Origin: Chitinophagaceae bacterium | GTDB lineage: Bacteria > Bacteroidota > Bacteroidia > Chitinophagales > Chitinophagaceae | Direction: 5' to 3' | Assembly: GCA_016786845.1 (NCBI GenBank) | Contig: JAEUVB010000008.1 | Coordinates: forward strand, 124,001 to 188,000 | Length of the DNA: 64,000 bases | Shown here: positions 54,560 through 63,195 of the stretch, in pieces | How positions within the stretch are numbered: the stretch's first letter is position 1 | Layout: the number at the start of each line of letters is the position of its first letter | Program-made: the position numbers and the translations under genes | Notes under the pieces: model-generated | Database searches by the model: none | What the model saw: only the letters and a program-made list of their open reading frames with translations | What the model was told of the DNA's origin: nothing

Positions 54560-55618
54560 TTAGGGGCTTTGCTTCGTTAATATGTCGATTTGGGTCTTAA
54601 TGGACCGGTCGTGTATCAGTTCAAATATTTTTCTGATGAAATCAACATTCAGGTCATTCTGCTCGCCCCAGGCTGATCTTGTTTCAATAATCTCACGCCA
54701 ACGATCCTGTTGATATATGGCAATATTATTGTCAGATTTGATTTGCCCGAGTTCTTTCACCAATTCCATGCGTTTGCCTAATAGGGCCACGATTTCAGCA
54801 TCCATACTATCTAAGATCAATCGAATTTGTTCGATATCCCCTTGTGCATGGTCGGTTTGTATATGTCGAATAATGAGTTGCTCCAATATTTCAGCCAATC
54901 GTTCCGGTGTAATTTGTTGTTTGGCATCGCTTAAAGCGGCATCGGGTTCTGGATGGGTCTCAATCATGAGTCCGTCGAAATCCAAATCCAGTGCTCTTTG
55001 GGCTATCCCGGAAAGTATTGTACGATTTCCACCGATATGGCTCACATCACAAATAACAGGTAGATCTTTATATCTGCGTTTCAGTTCAATAGGGATAGAC
55101 CAAATAGGCTTGTTGCGATAAATACTTCCCGGGTCATGCACAGAAAAACCACGATGTATTGCCGCGATATTGGTTATACCTGATTTTTGAATTCGCTCAT
55201 AGGCGCCACTCCATAATTCCACATCCGGATTCACCGGATTTTTAATCATTACCGCGATACTCGTTCCTGCTAGGGCATCTGCAATTTCCTGAACCAAAAA
55301 TGGATTAACGGTGGTTCGTGCACCTATCCAAACCGCATCTAAACCATATTTTAAAGCTAATGTAACTTGCTCCTGATTGGCGACTTCGGTGCATACCGGT
55401 TTGCCACTGATTCGTTTCACCTCTTTTAACCAAGCTAATGCTAATTCGCCACGGCCTTCAAAATGCCCCGGTTTGGAACGTGGTTTCCATACCCCGGCAC
55501 GTATCATATGCACCGGTAGTTCGCGCAGCGACTCCGCCACCCTCATCATCTGAGCTTCATCTTCAGCCCCGCAAGGGCCTGCGATAATATATGGTTTTTG
55601 CGTAGAAAATAAATTCAT
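54560..55618 (-). CDS. Bifunctional DAHP synthase / chorismate mutase
   Basis: A 352-residue fusion that both starts the shikimate pathway (phosphoenolpyruvate plus erythrose 4-phosphate to DAHP) and commits chorismate to phenylalanine/tyrosine. Residues ~8-255 form a KDO8P-synthase-like (type I beta) DAHP synthase with IAGPCGAED (12-20), AGVWKPRSKPGHFEG (41-55), CTEVAN, WIGARTTVNPF, IKNPVNP, HRGF and CDVSHIGGNR. The C-terminal AroQ-type chorismate mutase helices occupy ~262-347 (IRLILDSMDAEIVALLGKRMELVKELG ... RWREIIETR). The fused mutase usually serves as a regulatory domain binding prephenate or aromatic amino acids. This architecture is standard in Bacteroidota. The methyltransferase gene follows 36 bp later. 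Confidence 0.95.
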   Translation of the reverse strand: MNLFSTQKPYIIAGPCGAEDEAQMMRVAESLRELPVHMIRAGVWKPRSKPGHFEGRGELALAWLKEVKRISGKPVCTEVANQEQVTLALKYGLDAVWIGARTTVNPFLVQEIADALAGTSIAVMIKNPVNPDVELWSGAYERIQKSGITNIAAIHRGFSVHDPGSIYRNKPIWSIPIELKRRYKDLPVICDVSHIGGNRTILSGIAQRALDLDFDGLMIETHPEPDAALSDAKQQITPERLAEILEQLIIRHIQTDHAQGDIEQIRLILDSMDAEIVALLGKRMELVKELGQIKSDNNIAIYQQDRWREIIETRSAWGEQNDLNVDFIRKIFELIHDRSIKTQIDILTKQSP

Positions 55619-55657
55619 GAAAGCTGCAAAGGTAAGGTCAGGGATTCAAGGTTAGAC

Positions 55658-56917
55658 CTAGGTCTTCTGAGGTTTTTTCTTGGCTGCCGGAAATAACACG
55701 TTGTTCAGGATGAGTCGGTAACCCGGTGAGTTGGGGTGCAGACTTAAATCCGTTGGCGGATCACCCACCTGATGCTGATAGTCTTCAGGATCATGCCCGC
55801 CATAAAAGGTCCAGGTGCCTTTACCCATTTCTCCATGGATATAGCGAGCTTCACCGGCAGATTTGTTTTCACCCATGACCAGGGTACTGCTCTTCAATAC
55901 CCGATTGTTGAAACTGGTAGTTTGTCCCATAAAGCCTTTAATGGTGGTTGTATGATTTTGACACAGCATACATGGCACCGGATCAAATTTGGCAGAATAG
56001 GTAAAGAGTGTAAAATAATCTGAATTGAAGGCCACCTTTCTTGTGGTCGTCGCATCGATATCGGAATACTCATATTCGTAAGGGTTCATGCTCAATCGGA
56101 AATCTTTAAATGCAAAACACTTATTATAATTGAGTTTGCTTTGCGCATCCGGATCCGCGGCATCATAGTCATTTACTTTATCGACGATGTCTACACCTTC
56201 TGCTGCTAATGCGATATCATAACTATCCGTGGCGCTGCACATGGCAAATAGATATCCTCCGCCAATCACAAAGTCACGGATTTTTTTTGCCACTGCCAAT
56301 TTCAATTGAGATACTTTTTCAAAACCATTACGCTTTGCCGTGGCTTCATTATTCTTCATGTCTTCTACATACCATGCTGCAGTATGATAGGCTGCATAGA
56401 ATTTTCCATATTGCCCGGTAAAATCTTCATGATGCAGATGCAACCAATCATACTGGACTAGTTTATCTTTCAATAAATCATCGTCATACACTTTGTCAAA
56501 AGGAATTTCCGCATAGGTCAATACCATCGTCACCGCATCATCCCATGGGAGTTTATTATCCGGTGTATAGACCGCGATCTTCGGTAACTTTTCCAGACGA
56601 ACAATATCCATATTGGCATCCGGATCCGAAATGGTTTCGAGGATGGCCGTATATTTTGCTTCCGGAATCACATCATAACTCACATTGCGAATCTTGCATT
56701 CACTTTCCATTTCCTGAAAATAATCAAAAGCGAAACTCCCACCTTCATAGTTGAGCAACCAATCCACTTTCTGATTTTTACTCAATACCAAATAAGCAAT
56801 GCCATAAGCCTTTAAATGATTTTCCTGGGTTTCAGGATCCATAGAGATGAAAATCTTGGTGGCTTGTGAGGCCAATGACAACATCAATAGGCCAACAACT
56901 ATACTCCAGCGTTTCAT
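55658..56917 (-). CDS. Conserved secreted Bacteroidota protein (often labelled asparagine synthetase B)
   Basis: A 419-residue protein with a signal peptide (~1-19, ending ASQA). I recognise a conserved Bacteroidota family from blocks such as HLKAYGIAYLVLSKNQKVDWLLNYEGGS, AVYTPDNKLPWDDAVTMVLTYAEIP, WLHLHHEDFTGQYGKFYAAY, LFAMCSATDSYDIALAAEGVDI, KGFMGQTTSF and MGENKSAGEARYIHGEMGKG. It ends with GGHDPEDYQHQVGDPPTDLSL. As I recall, databases often name it asparagine synthetase B, but neither an N-terminal Cys-type glutaminase nor the SGGxDS ATP-pyrophosphatase loop is visible and the protein is exported, so that name is doubtful. The HLHHEDF and GGHDPEDYQH motifs suggest metal binding. The gene lies 46 bp downstream of the repeat protein and 39 bp before the DAHP synthase start. 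Confidence 0.75.
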   Translation of the reverse strand: MKRWSIVVGLLMLSLASQATKIFISMDPETQENHLKAYGIAYLVLSKNQKVDWLLNYEGGSFAFDYFQEMESECKIRNVSYDVIPEAKYTAILETISDPDANMDIVRLEKLPKIAVYTPDNKLPWDDAVTMVLTYAEIPFDKVYDDDLLKDKLVQYDWLHLHHEDFTGQYGKFYAAYHTAAWYVEDMKNNEATAKRNGFEKVSQLKLAVAKKIRDFVIGGGYLFAMCSATDSYDIALAAEGVDIVDKVNDYDAADPDAQSKLNYNKCFAFKDFRLSMNPYEYEYSDIDATTTRKVAFNSDYFTLFTYSAKFDPVPCMLCQNHTTTIKGFMGQTTSFNNRVLKSSTLVMGENKSAGEARYIHGEMGKGTWTFYGGHDPEDYQHQVGDPPTDLSLHPNSPGYRLILNNVLFPAAKKKPQKT

Positions 56918-56963
56918 GACTTGTTTGATTTAATAGTTATTGAAATTTAACTGTCGGTAAGAT

Positions 56964-58052
56964 TTAGTAATATTCACCATTATAGAACATCTTGAAGGCG
57001 TTGAATCCGACCTTATATTGTAATACATCGTAATCCAGCCGCATGTCGTACAAGCTCATAGTGGTCACGTCATATACTTTGCCCTTACTAAACATTCGAA
57101 GCACATTGGCTTTGTTTACGTAAGCGACAGAATTATATCCGGCTTGAATTTTTTCAGGATAGTAATTGTCCAGTACGGTTTGCTCACCTTCATGAAAGAC
57201 TTTAAAAAAACCATTTGGATCAGCAAAAGCCACGATGCGGTCCGCTACTTTGTATTTTGGTTCATAATAGCCTATCGTATAGAGATTGCCGTCGTAAAAT
57301 ATTTTGAAGTAGCCATCATTGCCTACGTAGGCCACTACATCATCACCCACCATAAAAGAGCGTGGACGAAAAGGATCCATGGTATAAACATGTCCTTTGT
57401 GATAGATCTTGAAGATATTATTGATGTCGATATAGCCAACTGTATTTCGACCCACCTGAAATTCTTTTGGCGCCTGGCTTTCCAGCGCTTCTACGGTATG
57501 ATTGTAAAACACCTTAAACTGATCATTGAAATTGATATAGGCACCTATATTGTCTGAGGCTTTAACGGTACTGTCGAATTTAAAATCATTTGCCCCAATA
57601 TTCAGAAAGCCTTCCATTTCAGTGATCTTCCCATTATAATAACCATTAAAGGATTGTCGGTTCAAATCATAAAACAATACTACACTATCTCCCAGAGCAT
57701 ATCGGTCACAAAGGCGGGAAAGCAATACCACATCACTACCGTCAATGACGGATATGGCATTGGCACTGCGGTATAAAACCAAATTGTCCGATACATCAAA
57801 GTCTGAAGTGAACTGATCATTGACCACCGTGGAGGCTCCATCCCGAAAAACTTTAAATACCCTTTGATTGTCGAGGTAGGCTACGGCCGAACGACCGACT
57901 TTATATTCGGTCGGTAAAAAACCTTCCAGTTTAATCATGGCACCATTGTCAAACACATAAAATTCTTGTCGAACAGTAGTATAGGCTGAAAAAGGTTGCG
58001 CACCGACTATTCCCGAATAGAGCACAGCCATCATCACCAATAATTTCTTCAT
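56964..58052 (-). CDS. Secreted ~30-residue repeat protein, beta-propeller-like
   Basis: A 362-residue protein with a signal peptide (ending GIVGAQP). The rest is about ten degenerate ~30-35-residue repeats of the form V-x-Y-x-D/N-x-x-x-x-F-K-h-F-Y-x-G-x-x-Y-x-h, for example VFKVFRDG, QFKVFYNH, IFKIYHKG, YFKIFYDG, FFKVFHEG and AFKMFYNG. A short spacer in each repeat carries PxxYxVGDxxVAYVD. This regular strand pattern suggests a beta-propeller or beta-solenoid, perhaps a ligand-binding or scaffolding surface. I know of no named family for it. It has no type A sorting domain, so it is probably periplasmic. The next gene on the same strand begins 46 bp later. Confidence 0.75.
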   Translation of the reverse strand: MKKLLVMMAVLYSGIVGAQPFSAYTTVRQEFYVFDNGAMIKLEGFLPTEYKVGRSAVAYLDNQRVFKVFRDGASTVVNDQFTSDFDVSDNLVLYRSANAISVIDGSDVVLLSRLCDRYALGDSVVLFYDLNRQSFNGYYNGKITEMEGFLNIGANDFKFDSTVKASDNIGAYINFNDQFKVFYNHTVEALESQAPKEFQVGRNTVGYIDINNIFKIYHKGHVYTMDPFRPRSFMVGDDVVAYVGNDGYFKIFYDGNLYTIGYYEPKYKVADRIVAFADPNGFFKVFHEGEQTVLDNYYPEKIQAGYNSVAYVNKANVLRMFSKGKVYDVTTMSLYDMRLDYDVLQYKVGFNAFKMFYNGEYY

Positions 58053-58153
58053 TCTGAGTTTTTAAAAAATCTATGGGTAAATATCGGAAGAATTAGGTAC
58101 AAACTTTCACTTTTTTACCTAATCAAATGTGAACCAAGGCCCGTAAACACACT

Positions 58154-59053
58154 TTAGAGCATCTTCTGACGCTTGAGCAGGTAGGATAAAAGCACTTTGT
58201 CGAATCCCTCATTGATGTCGGCATCTACAATATCGATCCCGAATTGACCACATTTCAAGGCCAAAGAAGCTCGGTATTCCTGCATCTTTTCGACATAGGT
58301 GGTCTTCAATTGCGTCGAATTCATCCGGATCCTGTCACCACTTTCCAAATCGATGAACTCGTACGGGCGGTTTTCGAAATCGAAATCCACTTCATACTTT
58401 TTGTCTTGTACATGAAACAGCACCACCTCATGCTTATTGTATTTCAAATGCTGAAGGGCATCAAACAATTCATCCGACTCCGACACCCGATCCAGCATAT
58501 CGCTAAAAATGACCACCAAAGACCGCTTATGAATATTCTCCGCAATCTGATGCAAGACATTGGCGGCATTGGTCGATTTCTGTTGTATGTCTTTGTGGGC
58601 CAATCGCTCCAACTCGGTCATCAGCATTTTTTGATGTACGGTATTCGACTTGCATGCGGTGTGTAAATAGACCGAAGCATCAAATAAGGATAACCCCACT
58701 GCATCCAATTGTTTTTTCAAGATGGTCATCAGTGAAGCTGCAGCCAGACAAGAAAATCTCAGTTTATTCGGGCGTTTATCGTCCTGCGGGAAAAGCATAG
58801 ACGATGAGGTATCGATGAGGATCTGACAGCGGAGATTGGTCTCCTCTTCAAATTTTTTAATGAACAACTTATCAGTTCGGCCAAAAACCTTCCAGTCGAT
58901 ATGCTTTAAGTTGTCGCCGGGATTGTACAGTCGGTGCTCGGCAAACTCCACCGAAAAGCCGTGAAACGGACTTTTATGTAGACCGATAATAAACCCTTCG
59001 ACCACCTGTCGGGCCAGTAATTCAAGGTTCTCTATTTGAGCATCAAGCAGCAT
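58154..59053 (-). CDS. DUF58 domain protein with vWA-like MIDAS
   Basis: A 299-residue cytoplasmic protein. The DUF58 signature spans residues 35-73 (FAEHRLYNPGDNLKHIDWKVFGR, then LFIKKFEEETN). It leads into a von Willebrand A-like core with the metal site DTSSSM (~79-84) and VVIFSDMLDR. Members usually work with a MoxR-type AAA ATPase as chaperone pairs in stress responses or in Bat-type aerotolerance loci. No MoxR or Bat gene is present in this window, so this copy is an orphan here. It is divergent from the small lipoprotein gene at 59138, with 84 bp between their starts. Confidence 0.9.
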   Translation of the reverse strand: MLLDAQIENLELLARQVVEGFIIGLHKSPFHGFSVEFAEHRLYNPGDNLKHIDWKVFGRTDKLFIKKFEEETNLRCQILIDTSSSMLFPQDDKRPNKLRFSCLAAASLMTILKKQLDAVGLSLFDASVYLHTACKSNTVHQKMLMTELERLAHKDIQQKSTNAANVLHQIAENIHKRSLVVIFSDMLDRVSESDELFDALQHLKYNKHEVVLFHVQDKKYEVDFDFENRPYEFIDLESGDRIRMNSTQLKTTYVEKMQEYRASLALKCGQFGIDIVDADINEGFDKVLLSYLLKRQKML

Positions 59054-59086
59054 GTAGTTGGAAATTGCGTAAATTTATGGATATAA

Positions 59087-59118
59087 TTGTGGGAGAAAAA
59101 TAAGTTTTGTTATATTTG
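59087..59118 (+). promoter_or_regulatory. Candidate Bacteroidota-type promoter
   Basis: TTG (59087-59089), a 21-nt spacer and TATATTTG (59111-59118), which fits TAnnTTTG exactly. The lipoprotein start at 59138 is 19 nt downstream. It could drive the 59138-62893 group. Confidence 0.45.
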
Positions 59119-59137
59119 ACACATTATTTTTAACCCC

Positions 59138-59380
59138 ATGAAGAGATTTCTCCCCTTTCTTGCCATAGTTTTTGTGATGGCCCTCAGTTCTTGTACTCGG
59201 GAATACATCTGCCAATGTGTGGTTAAATATACCGGTAACCCTCCGGGATTGCCCGATTCTGCGGTTCATGAGTTCAAAATTCAAGACAAAAAGAAAGACG
59301 CAGCCAGTAAATGTGAGGCCAATTCGACTACCGTCACCCAGGATAATGTGACTATGGACGAAAAATGCCGTCTCTACTAA
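59138..59380 (+). CDS. Small cysteine-rich lipoprotein, unknown function
   Basis: An 80-residue protein with a lipoprotein signal (MKRFLPFLAIVFVMALSSC, lipobox ALSSC, lipidated Cys19). The mature part, TREYICQCVVKYTGNPPG ... SAVHEFKIQDKKKDAASKCEANSTTV ... MDEKCRLY, has four further cysteines that could form two disulfides, and a short beta/helix layout. I do not recognise a named family, although small lipoproteins of this type are common in Bacteroidota. A promoter-like sequence lies just upstream. The next gene begins 21 bp after the stop, suggesting a unit with the two genes that follow. Confidence 0.75.
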   Translation: MKRFLPFLAIVFVMALSSCTREYICQCVVKYTGNPPGLPDSAVHEFKIQDKKKDAASKCEANSTTVTQDNVTMDEKCRLY

Positions 59381-59401
59381 TTTTCTAATTCCCCTTTTTA
59401 C

Positions 59402-59797
59402 ATGATGAAATACCTTTTGTTTTTCTCGGTGATGTTCACCGGGCTGAATGCATTTGCCCAAAAATCCAATCCCCCTGCCTGGATCCAAATGATGGACTCC
59501 GAAAATGTCAACTACTTTGAAGCTGTTGAAGCCTTCAACGCCTATTGGAAGGATAAAGAAACACCGATGATGGAAAACGAAATCTTCATGGCCTCACCGG
59601 ATGAAAAGGAATCTGACGATTTCGTCGCCCGCAAAAAAAAGAACCCCAACAGCCCGGCCGTGAAGTACGCTTTCGAATACAAGCGTTTCCTGCATTGGAT
59701 GAAAAAGAATGAAGCCTGGGTGCAACCCGATGGTCGTATTCTATCCAAAGAAGAACAACTCGAAATCTGGAAACAACAATTGCAAAACCGAAAATAA
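59402..59797 (+). CDS. Small secreted protein, unknown function
   Basis: A 131-residue protein with a signal peptide (MMKYLLFFSVMF ... NAFAQ). The second Met (59405) could equally be the start. The mature part is mostly helical and charged: PPAWIQMMDSENVNYFEAVEAFNAYWKDKETP, a KESDDFVARKKKNPNSPAVKYAFEYKRFLHWMKKNEAWVQ segment, and a C-terminal helix ILSKEEQLEIWKQQLQN. I do not recognise the family. It ends 3 bp before the BNR-repeat protein starts, so it is probably co-expressed with that T9SS protein and might assist it (inference). Confidence 0.75.
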   Translation: MMKYLLFFSVMFTGLNAFAQKSNPPAWIQMMDSENVNYFEAVEAFNAYWKDKETPMMENEIFMASPDEKESDDFVARKKKNPNSPAVKYAFEYKRFLHWMKKNEAWVQPDGRILSKEEQLEIWKQQLQNRK

Positions 59798-59800
59798 GGG

Positions 59801-62800
59801 ATGATGAAAAAAATATTAATCGCCGTTTGCTTGTGGTTTGGAATCCAGTCCAACGCTGACGCACAAACTTCCAACTGGACCTTCCTCGGCCCCAATCTTT
59901 TTCCCACCAATATATCCGGACAAATCAACGGGATAGGCCGGGTATGCCAAATCAAATACGACCCCAATGATTCCAGTACCCTCTATGCCTGCAGTGCATC
60001 CGGTGGTTTTTGGAAGTCTCTAAACGATGGGATGACCTGGAGCAACATGGGCACCGATATGCTGCCCAAAATGGGTACCTCCAGTACCTGTATCGATCAT
60101 ACCAATAGTGATATCATTTATCTCAGTTCAGGCGATCCTAATTATTATGGCGTCGACTTCGGCATTTGGAAAACCACCAATGGCGGCAACTCCTGGGCCC
60201 AATCCAATACCGGCATCGGCAATCGTATGGCCCTCGAAATCCTCATGGATCCAGCAGATCACCTCGTGCTCATCGCGGCCACCAACGACGGCATCTGGAA
60301 AACAACCGACGGAGGCGCCAACTGGATTCAAACCCTCGCCGGAAATCAGTTTACCGATATGAAATGGCAACCACTAGCCGGATCGCAAATTCTTTATGCG
60401 AGCAGCATGAATAAGTTTTTCCGCAGTACCGATAAAGGCAGCAACTGGACCGAAATTACCAATGGTTTCAATAACTTGCTGGCCAACGGCACCCGCCTGG
60501 CCATCAGCGAGGCCAATCCTGATCTGGTCTATGTGGGCACCATCTTCGACGAAGGCACCATCTTCCGCAGTACCGATGCCGGACTCAGTTTTACCATTCA
60601 GTATCACGTTCCCTTGCGCAGTCTGACCGGCTACGATACCACGGGTGGGGGACAAGGCAATTACAATTTCTGTCTCGAAGCCAATCCTCAAAATCCGGAT
60701 CAACTTATGCTCGGCTCCCATAATATTTGGCGCAGCAACGATGCCGGTATTACCTGGGTGAAACTCACCAACTGGTGGCAGACCGTACATACCGACATGC
60801 ACGACTATGTGTTCAAACCCGGCAGTTCCGACCTTTTTCAGGCCAATGATGGAGGCGTTTGGATGACACCGGATTTCGGGGTAAGCTGGGAACAAAGAAG
60901 CGATCAACTCGGTGCAACCGAAAACTATCATGCCGCTACAAGCCCTTTGTATCAGGGCCTCATCAGTACCGGTACACAGGACAATGGCGAACTCGTGTAT
61001 ATCGATCAGGAATGGAAAACCAACCGCGGTGGCGACTGGACCACCCGCATGCAAATGGATTTCTCCCCTCAAAAATTTGTTTATTATTTCGATGACCTCG
61101 AACGCCGTGCCCTTCCCAGTGGTGGTGGAAAGGCATATAATTTACCTACCGGCATCAGTTCTACCAACATCAAACAAGCTTTCAGCGCCGACGATCAGGA
61201 AGTGGCCTTTGTAGCAGGCAGCAACGTTTGGCGCACCCAAAATCTGACGTCCACCTCTCCCGTTTGGACGCAAATTGTAACTGGTTCTCCGGCCATCAAA
61301 TCGATTGTAACGTGCAAGGGCAGACCCAATATCATGGCCTATAGCGTGAGTAATAAAATCTTTATCACCTACAATGCCCTGAGTGCTTCTCCGTCCTTTG
61401 TGAATTATACTTTTCCGATCACAGGTTCGGCTACCGATATAGCTATCTCGCCCAAAGACAGTAACCTCATTTATGTGATCCTCAACAACAAAGTTTACCG
61501 CTCAGTTAATGGTGGCGTCCTCTTCACCGACTTTACCGGCACCCTGCCCAATCAGTCACACCTCAAACTCTTTTATAATGAGTATGCCAACGACAATAGT
61601 ATTTATGTCGGCAATAAACTGGGTATTTGGTACCGCAATGATAATCTCAGCGACTGGGTCAATTATTCCGGCGCCCTGCCCACCATTGCCTCTATAGAAG
61701 ATGTGATGTACTTCAATGATGGTGGCGTCGATGCAAGATTGATCGTTTCTTATTACGGTCGCGGTACCTGGCAAACCGATATCGAAAACACGCATAGTTG
61801 CGCCACACCCGGCATCACCACTTCACAATGGGTGGGCAACAATTTCCAAATGGGCTGGAACAATACCGGTGCCCCTCAGTATCAGGTGGCTTACAGAGAG
61901 CTGGGTACTATCAATTGGATGATACAAAATACCACGACCGCCAATGCCGTCATTTCGAACTATACCGGTTGTGCTTCTTACGAGGCGCGCGTGCGTGCTT
62001 TGTGTAATAACGATACCAGCTTGTGGAGTAATCGGGTCTTCTTCTCTACACCTTCCAACGCCTTGAACAACGACTTCCAAACCAGTACCGATATCGGTGC
62101 CGTAGGCGCTCCGGGCAGTGTATGTTACGATGCCATCAATCAGCGCTATACCATATATGCGGCCGGCGATGATATTTGGGACAAGCAAGACGAGTTTCAT
62201 TATCTCTATCGCCGTATGGTGGGTGATGTGACCATTTCCGCAAGAGTAAAACATATTGGCAATATCTATGGTTGGGCCAAGGGCGGTATCATGATCCGCG
62301 AAACCTTATCACCCGATTCCAAACACGCCATGTGCGTGATGACTCCGGGTAATGGTTTTGCCATGCAATGGCGCACCAATACCAACGATTGGAGCGACAA
62401 TACCGATACCGCAGGCAGTGCCCCGGGTTGGGTGAAACTCGAACGCATCGACAGTACTTTCACTTCTTATTTTTCTTTGGACGGTCTCAATTGGAATACC
62501 CTGCAAACGGCCACTATATCCATGACCGATACGGTATTCGTTGGACTTTCTAACTGCAGTCATATCGATGCCACAATCAATGAGGTCGTCATCGATCATA
62601 TTGTCATCAATGGTGTGGCCTTGTCTACAACTTCGGTTGAAAAGGAGAACGCCCCTTTCGTCATCTATCCCAATCCCGCACAGGAAAGCATCACCCTCAA
62701 ACTCAATGCATCGGCGGCACAACAAACCATGCCCGTCGAACTCTATGATTTGAACGGTAAACTTATGAAGCATCAACTCCTTCGCAGCGGACAGCAACAA

Positions 62801-62893
62801 CTCTCCATCAATATCAGCAGCTTGTCTCCCGGCACCTATATTGTGAAGGTCAGCGGCCCACAAGTATGGGCCACCACCATCCTGAAACAATAA
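59801..62893 (+). CDS. T9SS-exported BNR/sortilin-like beta-propeller protein
   Basis: A 1030-residue surface or secreted protein. A signal peptide (ending SNADAQ) is followed by a large beta-propeller region (~25-660) made of BNR/VPS10-type repeats with Asp-box turns (SLNDGMTW, TTNGGNSW, TTDGGANW, STDKGSNW, SNDAGITW). An FN3-like domain (~665-750; FQMGWNNTGAPQYQVAYRELG) and a LamG/DUF1349-like beta-sandwich (~760-930; VKHIGNIYGWAKGGIMIRE ... WVKLERIDSTFTSYFSLDG) come next. A type A T9SS sorting domain closes it (~948-1030; FVIYPNPAQESITLKL ... LSPGTYIVKVSG). BNR propellers often occur in sialidases and other glycan-binding proteins, but no catalytic set was identified. The gene is noticeably more GC-rich than the giant-protein block. 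Confidence 0.88.
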   Translation: MMKKILIAVCLWFGIQSNADAQTSNWTFLGPNLFPTNISGQINGIGRVCQIKYDPNDSSTLYACSASGGFWKSLNDGMTWSNMGTDMLPKMGTSSTCIDHTNSDIIYLSSGDPNYYGVDFGIWKTTNGGNSWAQSNTGIGNRMALEILMDPADHLVLIAATNDGIWKTTDGGANWIQTLAGNQFTDMKWQPLAGSQILYASSMNKFFRSTDKGSNWTEITNGFNNLLANGTRLAISEANPDLVYVGTIFDEGTIFRSTDAGLSFTIQYHVPLRSLTGYDTTGGGQGNYNFCLEANPQNPDQLMLGSHNIWRSNDAGITWVKLTNWWQTVHTDMHDYVFKPGSSDLFQANDGGVWMTPDFGVSWEQRSDQLGATENYHAATSPLYQGLISTGTQDNGELVYIDQEWKTNRGGDWTTRMQMDFSPQKFVYYFDDLERRALPSGGGKAYNLPTGISSTNIKQAFSADDQEVAFVAGSNVWRTQNLTSTSPVWTQIVTGSPAIKSIVTCKGRPNIMAYSVSNKIFITYNALSASPSFVNYTFPITGSATDIAISPKDSNLIYVILNNKVYRSVNGGVLFTDFTGTLPNQSHLKLFYNEYANDNSIYVGNKLGIWYRNDNLSDWVNYSGALPTIASIEDVMYFNDGGVDARLIVSYYGRGTWQTDIENTHSCATPGITTSQWVGNNFQMGWNNTGAPQYQVAYRELGTINWMIQNTTTANAVISNYTGCASYEARVRALCNNDTSLWSNRVFFSTPSNALNNDFQTSTDIGAVGAPGSVCYDAINQRYTIYAAGDDIWDKQDEFHYLYRRMVGDVTISARVKHIGNIYGWAKGGIMIRETLSPDSKHAMCVMTPGNGFAMQWRTNTNDWSDNTDTAGSAPGWVKLERIDSTFTSYFSLDGLNWNTLQTATISMTDTVFVGLSNCSHIDATINEVVIDHIVINGVALSTTSVEKENAPFVIYPNPAQESITLKLNASAAQQTMPVELYDLNGKLMKHQLLRSGQQQLSINISSLSPGTYIVKVSGPQVWATTILKQ

Positions 62894-63195
62894 GTGAGGT
62901 CACTTGTAAAGGTATTTTTTTGTGGTCAGCTGTATCTCTTTACTGGGCCGCAGTGGCGTTGGCACCGTTTGGGCTATGGAACTTTATTTAACAGGTGATG
63001 AATAGTAAGACTTCAAACTTATGGTGCCTCTCTTCATGCAACCGATGTTAGATGAAAATTTACATTGTCTGCGGACACGCAACATGGGGGATAAAAGCTA
63101 CCCTACATTTTGATTCCTGAAAAACGTTTGGAGAATTTGCAAGTTCAAATTGCCCATATTACCTTAGCCGATTCACAAAAACCAAACATGATCAT
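62894..63195. other. Intergenic region before the last gene
   Basis: This 302-bp gap has no convincing terminator (only AAGTGA/TCACTT with a 2-nt loop just after the stop), no clear promoter consensus and no open frame with coding character. Confidence 0.4.

Noticed and set aside
60374..61072. Long minus-strand open frame (232 codons) inside the BNR protein gene
   Set aside because: It is antisense to a clear beta-propeller gene, has shadow-frame composition from GC-rich codons and no motif.
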